Below are positions 24,167-34,599 of a stretch of 64,000 bases of DNA, one piece after another. The stretch is from positions 2,542,001 through 2,606,000 of the forward strand of contig OY720632.1 of the NCBI GenBank assembly GCA_963169105.1. The letters are read 5' to 3'. The notes under the pieces were generated by a model. It saw only the letters and a program-made list of their open reading frames with translations, was not told where the DNA came from and ran no database searches. The DNA is from Ceriagrion tenellum (taxonomy: Eukaryota > Arthropoda > Insecta > Odonata > Coenagrionidae). The first letter of the stretch is position 1; every line of letters begins with the position of its first letter. The translations under genes were made by a program, and so were the position numbers.

Positions 24167-24205
24167 TATTTTTTTCCTCCTAGATTGGGCATTCCGTCCA
24201 CTGTG
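24167..24205 (-). repeat. Transib right terminal inverted repeat
   Basis: Read inward on the minus strand: CACAGTG (24205-24199), a 23-bp spacer (24198-24176), then AAAAAAATA (24175-24167). The heptamer is identical to the vertebrate recombination-signal heptamer. Confidence 0.8.
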
Positions 24206-24457
24206 CGCGGCCGTGAGTTTTCGTGAACCAACACTTTGCGCTGCTATCCCTTTCCGCCGCCCAGCGGTTTCCCTTCGGGGGTGCAAGGTGCAATTTTTCC
24301 ATAAATTCATCCGGCGTGAGGGAAGGGAATCGCCTGCATACCTCCAAGTGGTTGAAGCTGTTTTTCTTGATGTCAAGAGTGTCGTTAAACTTTGAAAGGG
24401 TGTTTTTATTAGAGATATCTATCGATAATAGTGTATGAAATTGTTATTCACCGTAGG

Positions 24458-25016
24458 GTAAGTATATATAGAGTGGCAAATCATTGCTAAAAACTGGACT
24501 TAAAATTTTCAGAGCTTTAGGAAGAATTTCTCAGGTACCATCGTCTTAGGGGAGGAAGAATTTTGGCTTACGGAGAAGACCACTTGGAGGCGCTAGTGGT
24601 ACTGGGTGATTTTGCATCAACATACAGAGGTGGATTTACCACGGCTGTTGTGTGCTTTTAATCGAGTATACATCGGTAAACAGCTGACTCCGTGTTTGGT
24701 AATCGCGTGTCTTATCATATTGACGCGAATTAGATTCATTATAGACGTGCTCATGAATGCACCTTAAAATACATGTTTAATTTGGTCTCGAAGACTCAAT
24801 AATATTTGTTTCCGTTGCTATGGGTCGATTAGTAAACATTCAGGCACCGAAATCATCATAAGAACATCATATGAGCTATGAAGTGGCCGTGTGCCAAAGC
24901 TCATTTGTACTGGCTTCGTGCAACTTCGATACACCTGTTCCATCTATCGGCCAAAGTATTATTTAAAAACTCATATCCGAATCTCCCTATCTCTTTGCCA
25001 CTCTATATATACTTAC
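24458..25016. mobile_element. MITE-like element with 23-bp perfect terminal inverted repeats
   Basis: GTAAGTATATATAGAGTGGC plus three more bases at 24458-24480 is repeated exactly in inverted orientation at 24994-25016. Weaker matching continues outward for about 12 bp (TTCACCGTAGG on the left against TTAAACCGTTGA on the right complement), so the real ends may be near 24446 and 25030. The ~0.5-kb interior has no coding frame. I could not find a convincing target duplication and do not recognise the family. Confidence 0.6.
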
Positions 25017-25739
25017 TCAACGGTTTAACCGATTTGTTTTTTTTTTCTAAATGCGAAACAACGCACTTCACACCATCATAATGGTCTTTATCAAAGAGCT
25101 ACGTGTCTCTGTCGCAATAACACATTTAATTGGAATGTATGCCTACGTTACGAATACTGCGCCGAAATGTGAACTCTTAATATGTTTATAACTAAAGGAA
25201 AAAACTTAAAATATATTTTAAAATTATTTTCAAATACTGCATGTATGGCGAGTTTCAACGAAAAAACAGATGGGCGTAAATAAGTTGGTCGTTGAGCTTT
25301 TTCGATTTATATTTGAAACGTTTTTCAAATATAAATCGAATGACCCACGACTTATGGCTCCAGCAACCGTGAGAAGATGAGGGAGAGAAAGAGAGGGAGA
25401 AATGTGAAGTCTCCGGTGTGGTGTGCGTATGTCTGCTGCAGACCGGAATTCTCGGCGAAAGCAATCTTCCGCGCTTTCGAATTCTAATCCATACTCGCAG
25501 AGAGGCGAAAAAGAAAGCGGACGGAGGGAGCGGCCCGCCACAAATGGACCCGCGAGCGCGGCCCGCGGCGCAATCAATCGTTTTCCCTTTCTAAAAATCG
25601 CTTTTCACCGCCGACCGCACCTGCCGCCACCAGCCGCAGTCAATAAGTCACGAGAGGACGGCGAGTGCTTAGCGAGTGGGCAATGGGAATAAGCAATTGG
25701 GGGGGAGTTCTCGGCCAATCCCGGAGAGTCGTGGGTTCA
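25017..25739. other. Unassigned; perfect hairpin at 25301-25340
   Basis: TTCGATTTATATTTGAAA (25301-25318) and its exact reverse complement (25323-25340) form an 18-bp stem with a CGTT loop. From about 25440 to 25680 the DNA is GC-rich without a recognisable protein. A tRNA box B-like GGTTCAATTCC lies at about 25733-25743, just before the LINE fragment, but I see no complete cloverleaf. Confidence 0.45.
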
Positions 25740-26900
25740 ATTCCGATTGGACTCCTTGGGGGTAACTGTCCACCTTAACGGAAAACAAGTATCGAGGTGC
25801 AAAAATTTTAAATGCCTGGGGGTGGTCCTGGACGAGAAGTTCACCCATCAGGCCCAATGTAAACTATATATAGTTATATGCTTAACTGCCAAAGTTAGAA
25901 CAATCTTCCACGCCAGTATGAGGTGCTGCAGAAAAATGTTCGGGACACCAGCATTATGGAAAATGTACGAAGGAGTCACCATTCCAATCCTAACATACGG
26001 TGGCAGCATCTGGGGACATAAAGCATAGAATGAGAAGAATAGAAAGGAAGTTGAAAGAACCCCAAAGTCTCTCACCGATGACCGGATGCTACTCAACAAC
26101 ATCAACTGAAGCCCTTCTAGTAATAACATACTCACCGCCAATGAAGTACAGAGTACTGGAAAGAAGAACACTGAACGAATGGGTAGCAGAAAGACACTGG
26201 CAATATCTAAATTTAGACTCAACATTCAACGAAACAATTACACGAGGAAAAATGAAAAGAATTTTACGAAAAGAAACCATAAACCACTGGAACAGGGAAT
26301 GGCAAACAACAAGCAAAGGACGACACACCCATCATATCTTCCCAGCATTAGAAATAAGAGCAAAGTATAATATAATATTAAATTCCAAAATAGCCCAAAT
26401 CCTTAGTGGTCATGGAAATTTCTTAGAATACGAGAAAAGGATCGGTAAAGCAGGAAGGAGTCTTTGCAAAGACCGCACCAAGGAAGATTCGGCGAAATAG
26501 AGGATTGAAGAATGCATCCGGTTCGAGATCACAAGAAACTACATCTGGCATCATATGGAGGAAATACCACTCGACCTTGGCTCCATCGTACGCGAATCAT
26601 CTAGCCTCTCACCAGATCTGCTAACCCGTTTTACTTCCCAGATCCCTGAAACTCCAAGGATCAACCCTAACTGGAGGACCATAAGTAGACCGAACCAGGA
26701 CCAAGAACCGACCCAGGAAGGAGGACGGAGGAGCCCAGGGGAAGAAGAATGGACTCCGAAGGGAGCGGAATAAGAATGAGGAGCGAAGAAAAGAAGAGTA
26801 GGAGAAAGAAGAGGCAAACCGCGCCGGATTGTGGCACAAACGGCGGTTAATCTACTGCATATTTTAAATACGACTGAATAAGTAGTCAGATTCAGAATTG
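25740..26900 (+). pseudogene. Non-LTR retrotransposon 3' half of ORF2 (R1/I-like)
   Basis: The frame at 25747-26028 gives the RT thumb: a CKNFKCLGVVLDEKFTH block, then RCCRKMFGTPALWKMYEGVTIPILTYGGSIWG. After a one-base break the frame at 26000-26500 continues with AYRTTSTEAL-like wording (GCYSTTSTEALLVIT). Then come ERHWQYLNL, GRHTHHIFPALEIR and ILSGHGNFLEYEKRIG followed by a Cys/His-poor tail, which is the C-terminal layout of R1/I-group LINEs. The RT catalytic core is absent. A Pro/Arg/Glu-rich end follows to about 26770, with A-rich sequence near 26880-26930. It is a 5'-truncated, dead copy; clade assignment is tentative. Confidence 0.7.
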
Positions 26901-28079
26901 TAAAAGTAAAACTTGAATAAAAGGGGGACTAAGTACAAACATGAACCCCCAACATATAACTTAATTTTAAATAAAGAATACTCTGCCCACCCTCGATTGG
27001 AGGGGAGCAGGTTAGGGGAGAGGACTGGAAGACACTAGCGTGAAATGTGGCACGGAGTCGCTTGAGCGAAGGTGTAGGCGCTCCCTGTCCGCCTGCCTTC
27101 TCCAGTTCTCTCCTCTTTTTATTTTTGGGTCTCCTGGGGTGTTCTGTGACTCGGGTGATGTCCATCACCGGTGATGAGCATCACCCGAAAACTTCACCCG
27201 CCTCCTCCGTTTGCAATTCTGTAACCGGCAGGTGAAATGTCACCACCCGGTGATGGCAAGTTGGTGGTGATATGTATGAAAACATCTGGGTACAATTCAC
27301 GCTAATTGCCGGTAGCCGATGGTGGCACACTCCCAAAATAAAAGACGATCTAATGTAAACAAAACATCCGACCCGGACTGAAGCGAGCGAGTGTTTGAGG
27401 AGTTTAGTATTGGATAATGTGGACAAAACTCATGAAAGTACCTGTGGAATAGGAGATTTCACAAGATTTTTATTTATTTTAGACAAACGCTGCATGCAGT
27501 TAACAGGAGTTACATCCTCGCTGGAGCATAACGAAGATATTAAAGATCAATCACTGCGTGAATACATTATTTTCATGTTCTCTCCTTGATTGTATTTCAC
27601 GATGTGTTCAGTTTTCACTGTCGCCAATCCATCAGTGCTATCATCGAAGAATCATGAGCAGTCACATGTATGGCTAATTGATTTATTTCTGTGCAGAGAA
27701 AGGATTAGCCAGGTATTTAATGACCCAACTCAATCGGACGTTTGGTCTATCATAAGGAAGACTCGATAAGTTTTAGCATTAAATTGGATGTGGAACTATT
27801 GCTTATTTTCGGTCTAAGAAATAGTATGTATGAAGTTTTTTACAATTAACCTCCGAAACTATTGATACATTTACAAGTTAGAGTAATCTTGCTTACGTTG
27901 ACAACAATCCATGATGCTATCCTCCTCCACATATTTTTGTTAGAATTTATCGACAATCTCTTTTTTGCGTCATACTGCTTTTTCGTGGAGTGTTCAAAAT
28001 AGTGGGATCTTTCTTCTCACTTCACGAAGTAAAGGAAATCAGTTTGAATGAATATTGTCATATGAGTCTTCGTCTTCGA
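26901..28079. other. Unassigned; cluster of GGTGATG/CATCACC motifs
   Basis: Between 27153 and 27272 the heptamer GGTGATG or its complement recurs about six times, including the perfect palindrome ATCACCGGTGAT at 27164-27175. The rest is non-coding-looking sequence with no recognisable gene. Confidence 0.4.
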
Positions 28080-28791
28080 CTATTGGTCTTTTTTATCCGA
28101 GGACCTTCCTATTATACGTTTAACAAAACCTAGTTTCTTTAATGCTGTGCCGCATATGTTTTGTATGTGTGTTTCCCACGATACATATGTATGATATATA
28201 TATGAAGTTAGGATAATTCCAAGATGTTTTACTGTATTTGAAGATTTTATGTTTAATCCACCCACAGTGTAGTTATGGTCTTTGTGTGATGACTTTCGCA
28301 GGAAGTGAACTGTGGTGCATTTGCTAATATTTAGTTCTAAATCCCACTCCTGGCACCACGAATGAAAGTTGTTAAGGTCAAATGACAGAACTTCAAAGTC
28401 CGCGTCTTCGCTTATTTCGTGGTAGATTACTGTATCGTCTGCAAATAATCATAATTTACTGCTAATTCGAGAATTTTGGTCATTAATATAAATAACGAAT
28501 AAAAGAGGGCCAATCACGCTTCCTTGGGGAACACCGGATGTGACTTCCACCATATCAGAGCTAAAGCCATCAATAACTACTTTTTGTTTTCCATCACTGA
28601 GAAAGTCCCTTATCCAGTTCATTATTTTTTATTAACTCCGCATGAATACAATTTATAAATGAGTTTTTTGTGAGGAACCTGGTCGAATGCCTTCTTAAAA
28701 TCAAGGAATATCGCGTCAATTTGCCTATTCGGTTCATCTGATTTTAGGATATCATTAAGGAAGAGTGCAAACTGTGTTTCAGAGGAACTTG
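28080..28791 (-). pseudogene. CR1-like LINE reverse transcriptase fragment
   Basis: Minus strand. The A-box reads IDAIFLDFKKAFDQVPHKKL (28622-28807). Next comes a B-box with GVPQGSVIGPLLFVIYIND (about 28500-28560). The catalytic box LFADDTVIYHEI has a stop codon just before it (SKL-stop-LFADD, about 28450). A thumb segment follows with HLGIIL and LGFVKRIIG (28080-28265). The fingers and endonuclease are missing, because the fragment ends abruptly where the 539-bp inverted-repeat arm starts (28792). Confidence 0.85.
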
Positions 28792-29330
28792 GGAACTTCG
28801 TTAGCATCGCGTCGCGATTTTCTGTGTAGGGAACGAACCTCGGCCGCTAGCGGGTGCGCTGTAGAAGGTCGAGGTAGGTTGTACAAGGTCAAGTCCCATG
28901 TAGCTTAAGATCTACGATGGGCCCTCAGTCATGACTCCCTGGGCGGGGTGACTCCTACGGCCAATAGGTCGCTGTACTGGATTCCAATCCACCAAGGTGG
29001 TCAGTCCAATAGCAAAGTTCCTACTGCCGGCTTGGAAGAAATTCGCCGATGGTAGGTGCCGGTGATTGCTCAAAGTCGACGCTCTAGCTCCTCTATGCCA
29101 ATAGAGGGTAGTTTGCAAGCGGTCTCGACGAGCGGCAGGAGATTCCCACTAGGTTCTGATGAGTCCGAAGGTGTCGATGAGGCTTCCTTCTTCAGCAGCC
29201 GTCCTCGTTACTCCTCAGTTATGTGCAGTGAAGGCCAAGTTTATATCTCAGGATGGTGCTGAACTAATGTATGTAGTAGTCATGTAGTATGTCAGTAGAA
29301 AAGTATGGCTAAACGTGGGACTGCAGGTAA
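28792..29330 (+). repeat. Left arm of 539-bp inverted repeat (LINE 5' region)
   Basis: Near-identical reverse complement of 30900-31438, with no indels and roughly ten mismatches by eye. It contains the 5' untranslated region of a LINE and the first ~9 codons of its ORF1 (MAKRGTAGN at 29305). Confidence 0.92.
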
Positions 29331-30270
29331 CCTCAACAGCAAGGCGAAGAGCGACTTCCTGGAGGCCCGCGTCGCTGTGCTGGAAAGGATGGTTTCAGAG
29401 ATCCACTCTCGTAATAGTGATTGTGCGGGCGTCTCGGGCTTCGGGGGCCGTAGCCCTTCCTCCGGGACCCTTCACAGCACCAAGGCGGTGCCCCGGGCGC
29501 GCTCGGGTGTGAATGTTGCTGGGGTGGTCGGGGGGGTTGAGGTGCGATTCCTGAGCTTGAGGACGATGCATATTCGGAATCCGGAGTGGATAGGGGTGCC
29601 CCAAGGGCGGGGGGCAGCGAGGCGGCCGAAAGGAGGATGGGCGGGAACGGTGGCTGCCCCTATCCCCGAGCGCAGCAGCTTCACGGTGCTCTCTGAGGAT
29701 GGCCCCGAGACGCCTGCTGGCGAGGACGTGAGCGCACCTCCTGACTCCAGGGACGCTGCTCCCGAGGCTAGTCGGGCAGGGAGGGCTGGAATTTTATGGA
29801 TAGGGAGTTCGAACGTCCGACGGATTGTGCCCTCATTGTGGGAGAGGGCAAGGAGAGACGGAGCAGACTAACGGGTCACGAGGATTGGTACCCAATATCA
29901 CGGCTGCGATACGAGCAGCGGTGAGAGATACGGGCTGCTCAAGGCTGCGGGTGGTGGCACATGTCGGCACCAATGATGCGTCCGAGCGTGAGCCGATGAA
30001 ATTTGGAATTCCTTCAGGGATGCAAAGTCGGAGGTGGAACCCGTCCGGAGGGCATCGGGTGCCGATTTGCGGCTGTCCCTTTGTGGTGTTGTTCCACGGA
30101 CCGACTGCGGTCATCATGTTTGGAGCAGGATTGACTGCCTGAACAGGAAGCTGTGGGATTTCTGTGTAGGCATAGGAGCAGAATTCGTAGGTCTTCGGCT
30201 GGTGCTCGTATCGTGCCGGGCTCCCCTCAACCGTTCTGGGGTGCATTTCTCAGCCCAGGCGTCATAACGG
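29305..30270 (+). pseudogene. LINE ORF1 with SGNH-esterase-like domain
   Basis: The open frame 29305-29871 begins MAKRGTAGNLNSKAK, has a short heptad-like segment (FLEARVAVLERMVSEI), then a Gly/Pro-rich linker and the start of an SGNH hydrolase-like fold, ILWIGSSNVRRIVPSLWERA. After a frame break near 29870 the domain continues as VVAHVGTNDASERE (about 29950-29995). Then come GVVPRTDCGHHVWSRIDCLN and APLNRSGVHFSAQ (30100-30260). The GTND block and the terminal GVH-S block are typical of SGNH-type ORF1 proteins of CR1-group LINEs. There are at least three frame changes, so it is not functional. Such ORF1 proteins bind element RNA; the esterase activity's role is unclear. Confidence 0.7.
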
Positions 30271-30559
30271 GTGGCTCGTACGATTTTCGAGCATTGTAGG
30301 TATTTTTTAGGCTAGAGAGTAGGTCATTCAGTGGGATTCAAAGGTATACACCCGACAACAGCCTCCGAGTAAATCCGAGTAACGTTAATCTTCATTGCCG
30401 AATAAACTTAAGAGAAGCACAAATGAATAAATGTTACTTCCATAGCGAAAATAATTCCAACACGCGCTCTCCATATAACTGCAAAACTTCAAAGAAAAAC
30501 TCTCTTCTCAGTGGATTCAGAAATTATCAAAAAGTAAATACACAGAATCACAGAAAACA

Positions 30560-30899
30560 GCGAACCGAAAATCATCAAGCTAAACGCGACGTAAGTTAAG
30601 TAAAAGTGAATTTCCGTAGAATAAGGAACAAACGTGCCAAAGTTGAACATATATTTGATAGCGCAAATATAGTAATTGGAAAAGAAATCTGACTTTCAGA
30701 GGATATTAGCGATGGCAAAGTTTTTTTAACAGGATATAAAACCTTTAGACGGGATAGACCAGATAGGATTGGCCATGGCGGCGGAGTATTTGTAGCAGTC
30801 AAATCGTATTTGAATAGTTCCGAACACAAATTTGACCATAATGAAGTAGAGAACGTATGGTGTACTATCAAGCAACAAAATAATAGAAATATACATATA
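30560..30899 (+). pseudogene. LINE APE-type endonuclease N-terminus (truncated)
   Basis: Read on the plus strand: NFRRIRNKRAKVEHIFDSAN, then a SEDISDGKVFLTGYKTFRRD block, RIGHGGGVFVAVKSYLN and VENVWCTIKQ. This is the start of the apurinic-endonuclease domain of a CR1-type ORF2. It is preceded by degraded linker (30300-30560). It stops at 30899 exactly where the inverted right arm begins, so the RT is absent. Confidence 0.75.
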
Positions 30900-31438
30900 T
30901 TACCTGCAGTCCCACGGTTAGCCATACTTTTCTACTGACATACTACATGACTACTACATACATTAGTTCAGCACCATCCTGAGATATAAACTTGGCCTTC
31001 ACTGCACATAACTGAGGAGTAACGAGGACGGCTGCTGAAGAAGGAAGCCTCATCGACACCTTCGGATTCATCAGAACCTAGTGGGAATCTCCTGCCGCTC
31101 GTCGAGACCGCTTGCAAACTACCCTCTATTGGCATAGAGGAGCTAGAGCGTCGACTTTGAGCAATCACCGGCATCTACCATCGGCGAATTTCTTCCAAGA
31201 CGGCAGTAGAAACTTTGCTATTGGACTGGCCACCTTGGTGGATTGGAATCCAGTACAGCGACCTATTGGCCGTAGGAGTCACCCCGCCCAGGGAGTCATG
31301 ACTGAGGGCCCATCGTAGATCTTAAGCTACATGGGACTTGACCTTGTACAACCTACCTCGACCTTCTACAGCGCACCCGCTAGCGGCCGAGGTTCGCTCC
31401 CTACACAGAAAATAGCGACGCGAGGCTAACGAAGTTCC
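30900..31438 (-). repeat. Right arm of 539-bp inverted repeat (LINE 5' region)
   Basis: Inverted copy of 28792-29330. It carries the same LINE 5' region and the first ORF1 codons (M at 30925 minus), ending after GTAGN. Confidence 0.92.
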
Positions 31439-31639
31439 TCGTTCTCCGTCGCGGGGCAGTGGCGCACAAGTTGGCTACTCTACGTTAGCTAGAGAGCCTT
31501 AACTGCTTTGAACCCAGATATCTAAAGGTCATCTTTGGGGCGAAACCGAAAGGCCCTCCTCAGGGCCAAACCAAACGGCCCTCCTGCACTTAACTAGGCT
31601 TCCCGTCCTTCTCATCTTCTAACAGAATTCAGTATTTGT
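31439..31639. other. Unassigned spacer
   Basis: Short stretch with two similar words (CGGCCCTCCT...), otherwise nothing recognisable. Confidence 0.4.
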
Positions 31640-32300
31640 CTCTCCATTTGCCAGTTTTTCCAGCCCTTTCCGCACCAGCTTATTCTTTAACTTAATGGAT
31701 TTTCCATTTGCCAAACCTCCATAGCCTCGTGTGTCTCCCCTGTAAGACTCCAAAGTCCGCCTCTTGCCAACGTTGCCGCTGGCGACGTTTGCCGTCCTTG
31801 TTGCGACCGATCATTCCATAACTCCATCCTTAATGGATTTTGCATTTGTCAAGCCCAGCATAGCTTCAAATGTCTCCCTCTTGAGACTTTGCCGATATCC
31901 TTCCCTTACTAAGATTCCCTTGCCAAGCTTTTACCGTCCTTTCCGCCACTGCTCATTCCATAACTTCGTCCTTAATAGATTTTGAATTTGTCAAGCCCTC
32001 GTAGCTTCAGGTGTCTCTCTAATAAGACTTTTACCGTCCTTCCTTTGCTAAGCATACTTTGCCAAGCTTTTGCCGACTTTTTCGCGACCGATCATTCCAT
32101 AGCTACGACACTATTAGATTTTGCATTCTCAGGCCCCTAGTAGCTTCAGGTGTCTCCCTTTTTTCTTCCCTTGCCAGGACTTCACAAGATTTATTCTTCC
32201 CTTACCAAGCTTTCTTGGCCAAGCTTTTGCCGCCCTTATTAGCAGAACTTATCAGATTTTGCATTCTTCCTTTACTAATCTCCTAGGGTTTTTACTATCC
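31640..32300. repeat. Degenerate tandem repeat, ~135-155 bp period
   Basis: About five diverged units share GCCAAGCTTTTGCCG, CGATCATTCCATAAC, TTAATAGATTTTGCATT and TAGCTTCAGGTGTCTCCC in the same order. The CATTCCATA word recurs near 31811, 31953 and 32091, giving periods of about 138-142 bp. Open frames here are by-products of the repeat. It is probably a decayed minisatellite. Confidence 0.7.
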
Positions 32301-33699
32301 ATTTTCACAACTTCTCCACCGGTTATTGTAAATCTCTTCCAACCCTCTTCGAGGTCATCTGCACTAAATTACAACTATATTGATCCCCGTCATTAATACA
32401 CTGACACTCACATTAATTCACTACAACAATACAGACTACACCCTCCTGGTTGATCGCGTTGTCCGGCTGCAGGCCCGGGAGTATCCGCTCCGCGCGCCAC
32501 TGCTGGTGTACGACTCTCGAAGTCGACCACCCCGACTGTCCGCCCTCTTTTGAGCGTTGACGGGCGTCTCTCCCCAGACTCCGCCTCCCAAACCACCAAT
32601 CGGATCACATACGAGAGCATTCTGATTATCTCTCCTTGCTCTCCCTCATACCTCCGGAATGCCAGCATGACACGTCTGGTCCAGCCTTCTGAAGGTTCAC
32701 GGAGAAAGTCCAGGAGAGGTGGTAGCCGTCAATCCCCTTCCTCTACTCCTTCCCCTGACGTCTCTTCCTCCCCAACCAACACCATCGTCCATTACAGCCC
32801 AGGCCCCGCCTGCTTCACTTTCTCAGCGTCTGACCCACCAGACCCGCTCCTCCGCATCTGCGCGCAATGCTAACCGGGAAGGCAAATCCCAACAGTATCC
32901 TTCCGTGTGTCCACTGTCACCACACGCCACAACCACTCACCCCTCAGTGCTCGTGGACCCAAACACCCTTGGCCCTGCTAACTCCGTAACCCCACATAAG
33001 CAAATTATATACCCTCTATCCTCAGGATCATAGTAGCCCTCCTTCCCCGGTCCCTGGCTCCAGACCTGAGAATTCGTCATCCCGCGGTCCTCCCGCCTCT
33101 GTTCTAACACGGTTCGGACTCACCCTTCGTGGTGACAGGAAGGGAGTTGAGGCGCGCCCTAAACATATCTCAGTAGACCTTAAGCAAACCACGGCTACTG
33201 GATTCACCGTTGCTGACCCGCAGCCTGGTTCGTCCGTGATCCCCTCTCATTTTACGAAAACACCTCCCGTTCATCGCCCCAATCACTGAAGGACTCCCAA
33301 CCCCTCCAAACATATCCTTCAGGCCGACCCTCTTGCCCACCCACACTCAAGTGGAATTCCTGCCATCTCCTCCCCACCCCAACCCACTAAATCCCGACCT
33401 CCCTCCAACCCGCATCGCCAGACCGGCCTACCGACCAACCCCAACCCCCACGGCCGGTCCTCCTTCAACTGGGCCACGATTTGACCCTTGCCCCGGAACA
33501 CCAACCAACGAGGCTTCCACGGCATCTGGCGTCGTGCTGTCTCCGACCTCGCTAGTTATGACATGTCAGTTAACATCGCCCCCGAACGGCCAGGGTTATG
33601 CTCCCGGCCAGGGCCTCGAACTCCTGCAGGCGGAGAAATACAAGCTGTCCCACCTGCTAGGAGGGCCCATTGAGGTCCCCTGTTCGCAATTACGAGCCC

Positions 33700-33940
33700 A
33701 TCGGCCCAACACGAACCCCCGGTAACCGGCCCTCTGCGTTCTTCTTTGTAGTGAAGGGCGTCGACCACCCCATCGATGAAGTAAGAGAAATCCCAAGTCA
33801 CCCAACAAGGATTCCCGTTGCAAAGCACCTGGAGGATGCGGAGCGCCCAGAACAACCGCCTCGCTACCACGTACGGGTCATCACGGACAGCGTGAAACAT
33901 GTCCGTTACATCATCGCCAATGATCTGCGTATCTAGGGTC
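33700..33940 (+). pseudogene. Jockey-like ORF1 (gag-like) core fragment
   Basis: The frame 33670-33936 reads RPSAFFFVVKGVDHPIDEVR followed by VAKHLEDAERPEQPPRYHVR and an IIAND end. This resembles the RNA-binding core of jockey-type ORF1, where a PF-V-GVDHPI block opens the domain. It stops at 33934-33936. Zinc knuckles are not visible downstream because a CR1-like fragment interrupts it. Confidence 0.5.
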
Positions 33941-33956
33941 GCACTTATCGATGCGA

Positions 33957-34160
33957 AGACTCCAGGTCCCCCTACACAACCCAAGCAGGATTACCAAATC
34001 TTTAGTAGATCACGTAGTGCCTAAGGACTGGAGAGTAGCAAATGACACACCTATATTCAAAAGCGGCGACAGGGAAGACCCTAGTAACTATAGGCCTATT
34101 TCTCTCACATCCATTTCCTGTAAGGCATTTGAACACATAATCGTAAGCTCCGGTGCCTTA
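33957..34160 (+). pseudogene. CR1-like RT finger fragment inserted in the jockey-like LINE
   Basis: The frame 33951-34220 contains DHVVPKDWRVANDTPIFKSG and DREDPSNYRPISLTSISCK, the finger motifs of a CR1-group RT, and then loses similarity. It resembles the other CR1-like copies in this window more than the surrounding jockey-like element, so I read it as a separate insertion. Confidence 0.65.
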
Positions 34161-34599
34161 TCTATGGTCATGAGGCCGGCAGTTATACCTTCCCCGTTCG
34201 ATTCGGTCGCTGTTTCGTAAAGCCACCGAAAGCAGGTGAGTGCACGGAGGGGTCAATGCGCCGCAGGAACTACGGAGGCGAGCAAAAGGCCGGCGACAAA
34301 CGGAGCCCTGTGTGCTCGATAGAACCGGATTCTCTCGCTGCCACTGTCCCAGTTCACATGCACCCAGCTGTTTTGCCGGCCGAGCAACAGGACCCATCAT
34401 ACGGACGAGAGGCCTTCCCCAAGACTGACCTTCGGCGCTTCTTGGCAGGTGTCCTCATAAACCTACACCCGGGAATTAGACAATAGGTAACGACCATGAT
34501 TAACAACGTCGCCGCGGACGTGTTTGGGATGATGGTGACCCAATTGTACACCCACAACACCAACCTGCCTGAGGTTACCTATACGCAGAGGCTCCTTCA

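Larger units (their letters stand above)
20805..24205 (+). mobile_element. Transib DNA transposon (RAG1-related superfamily)
   Basis: A 3.4-kb element defined by matched inverted ends and an internal Transib transposase. The left end starts CTCAGTGGGCGGAATGCCCA. The right end, read inward on the minus strand, starts CACAGTGGACGGAATGCCCA. The two match for about 36 bp with two differences. Each end has a heptamer, 23 bp, then an A-rich stretch (20835-20840; 24167-24175), the layout of a V(D)J recombination signal. CGGCC lies immediately left of the element, and again 2 bp beyond the right end (24208-24212), suggesting a 5-bp target duplication with slight end erosion. Coding runs from 21352 to 23430, leaving 0.5-0.8 kb of non-coding sequence on each side. 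Confidence 0.85.

Noticed and set aside
25690..25745. Box B GGTTCAATTCC as a tRNA gene
   Set aside because: No box A or stems; likely a fragment next to the LINE.
29140..29190. CTGATGAGTCC in the inverted-repeat arm as a hammerhead
   Set aside because: No GAAA follows after a paired stem II; the resemblance is limited to one core box.
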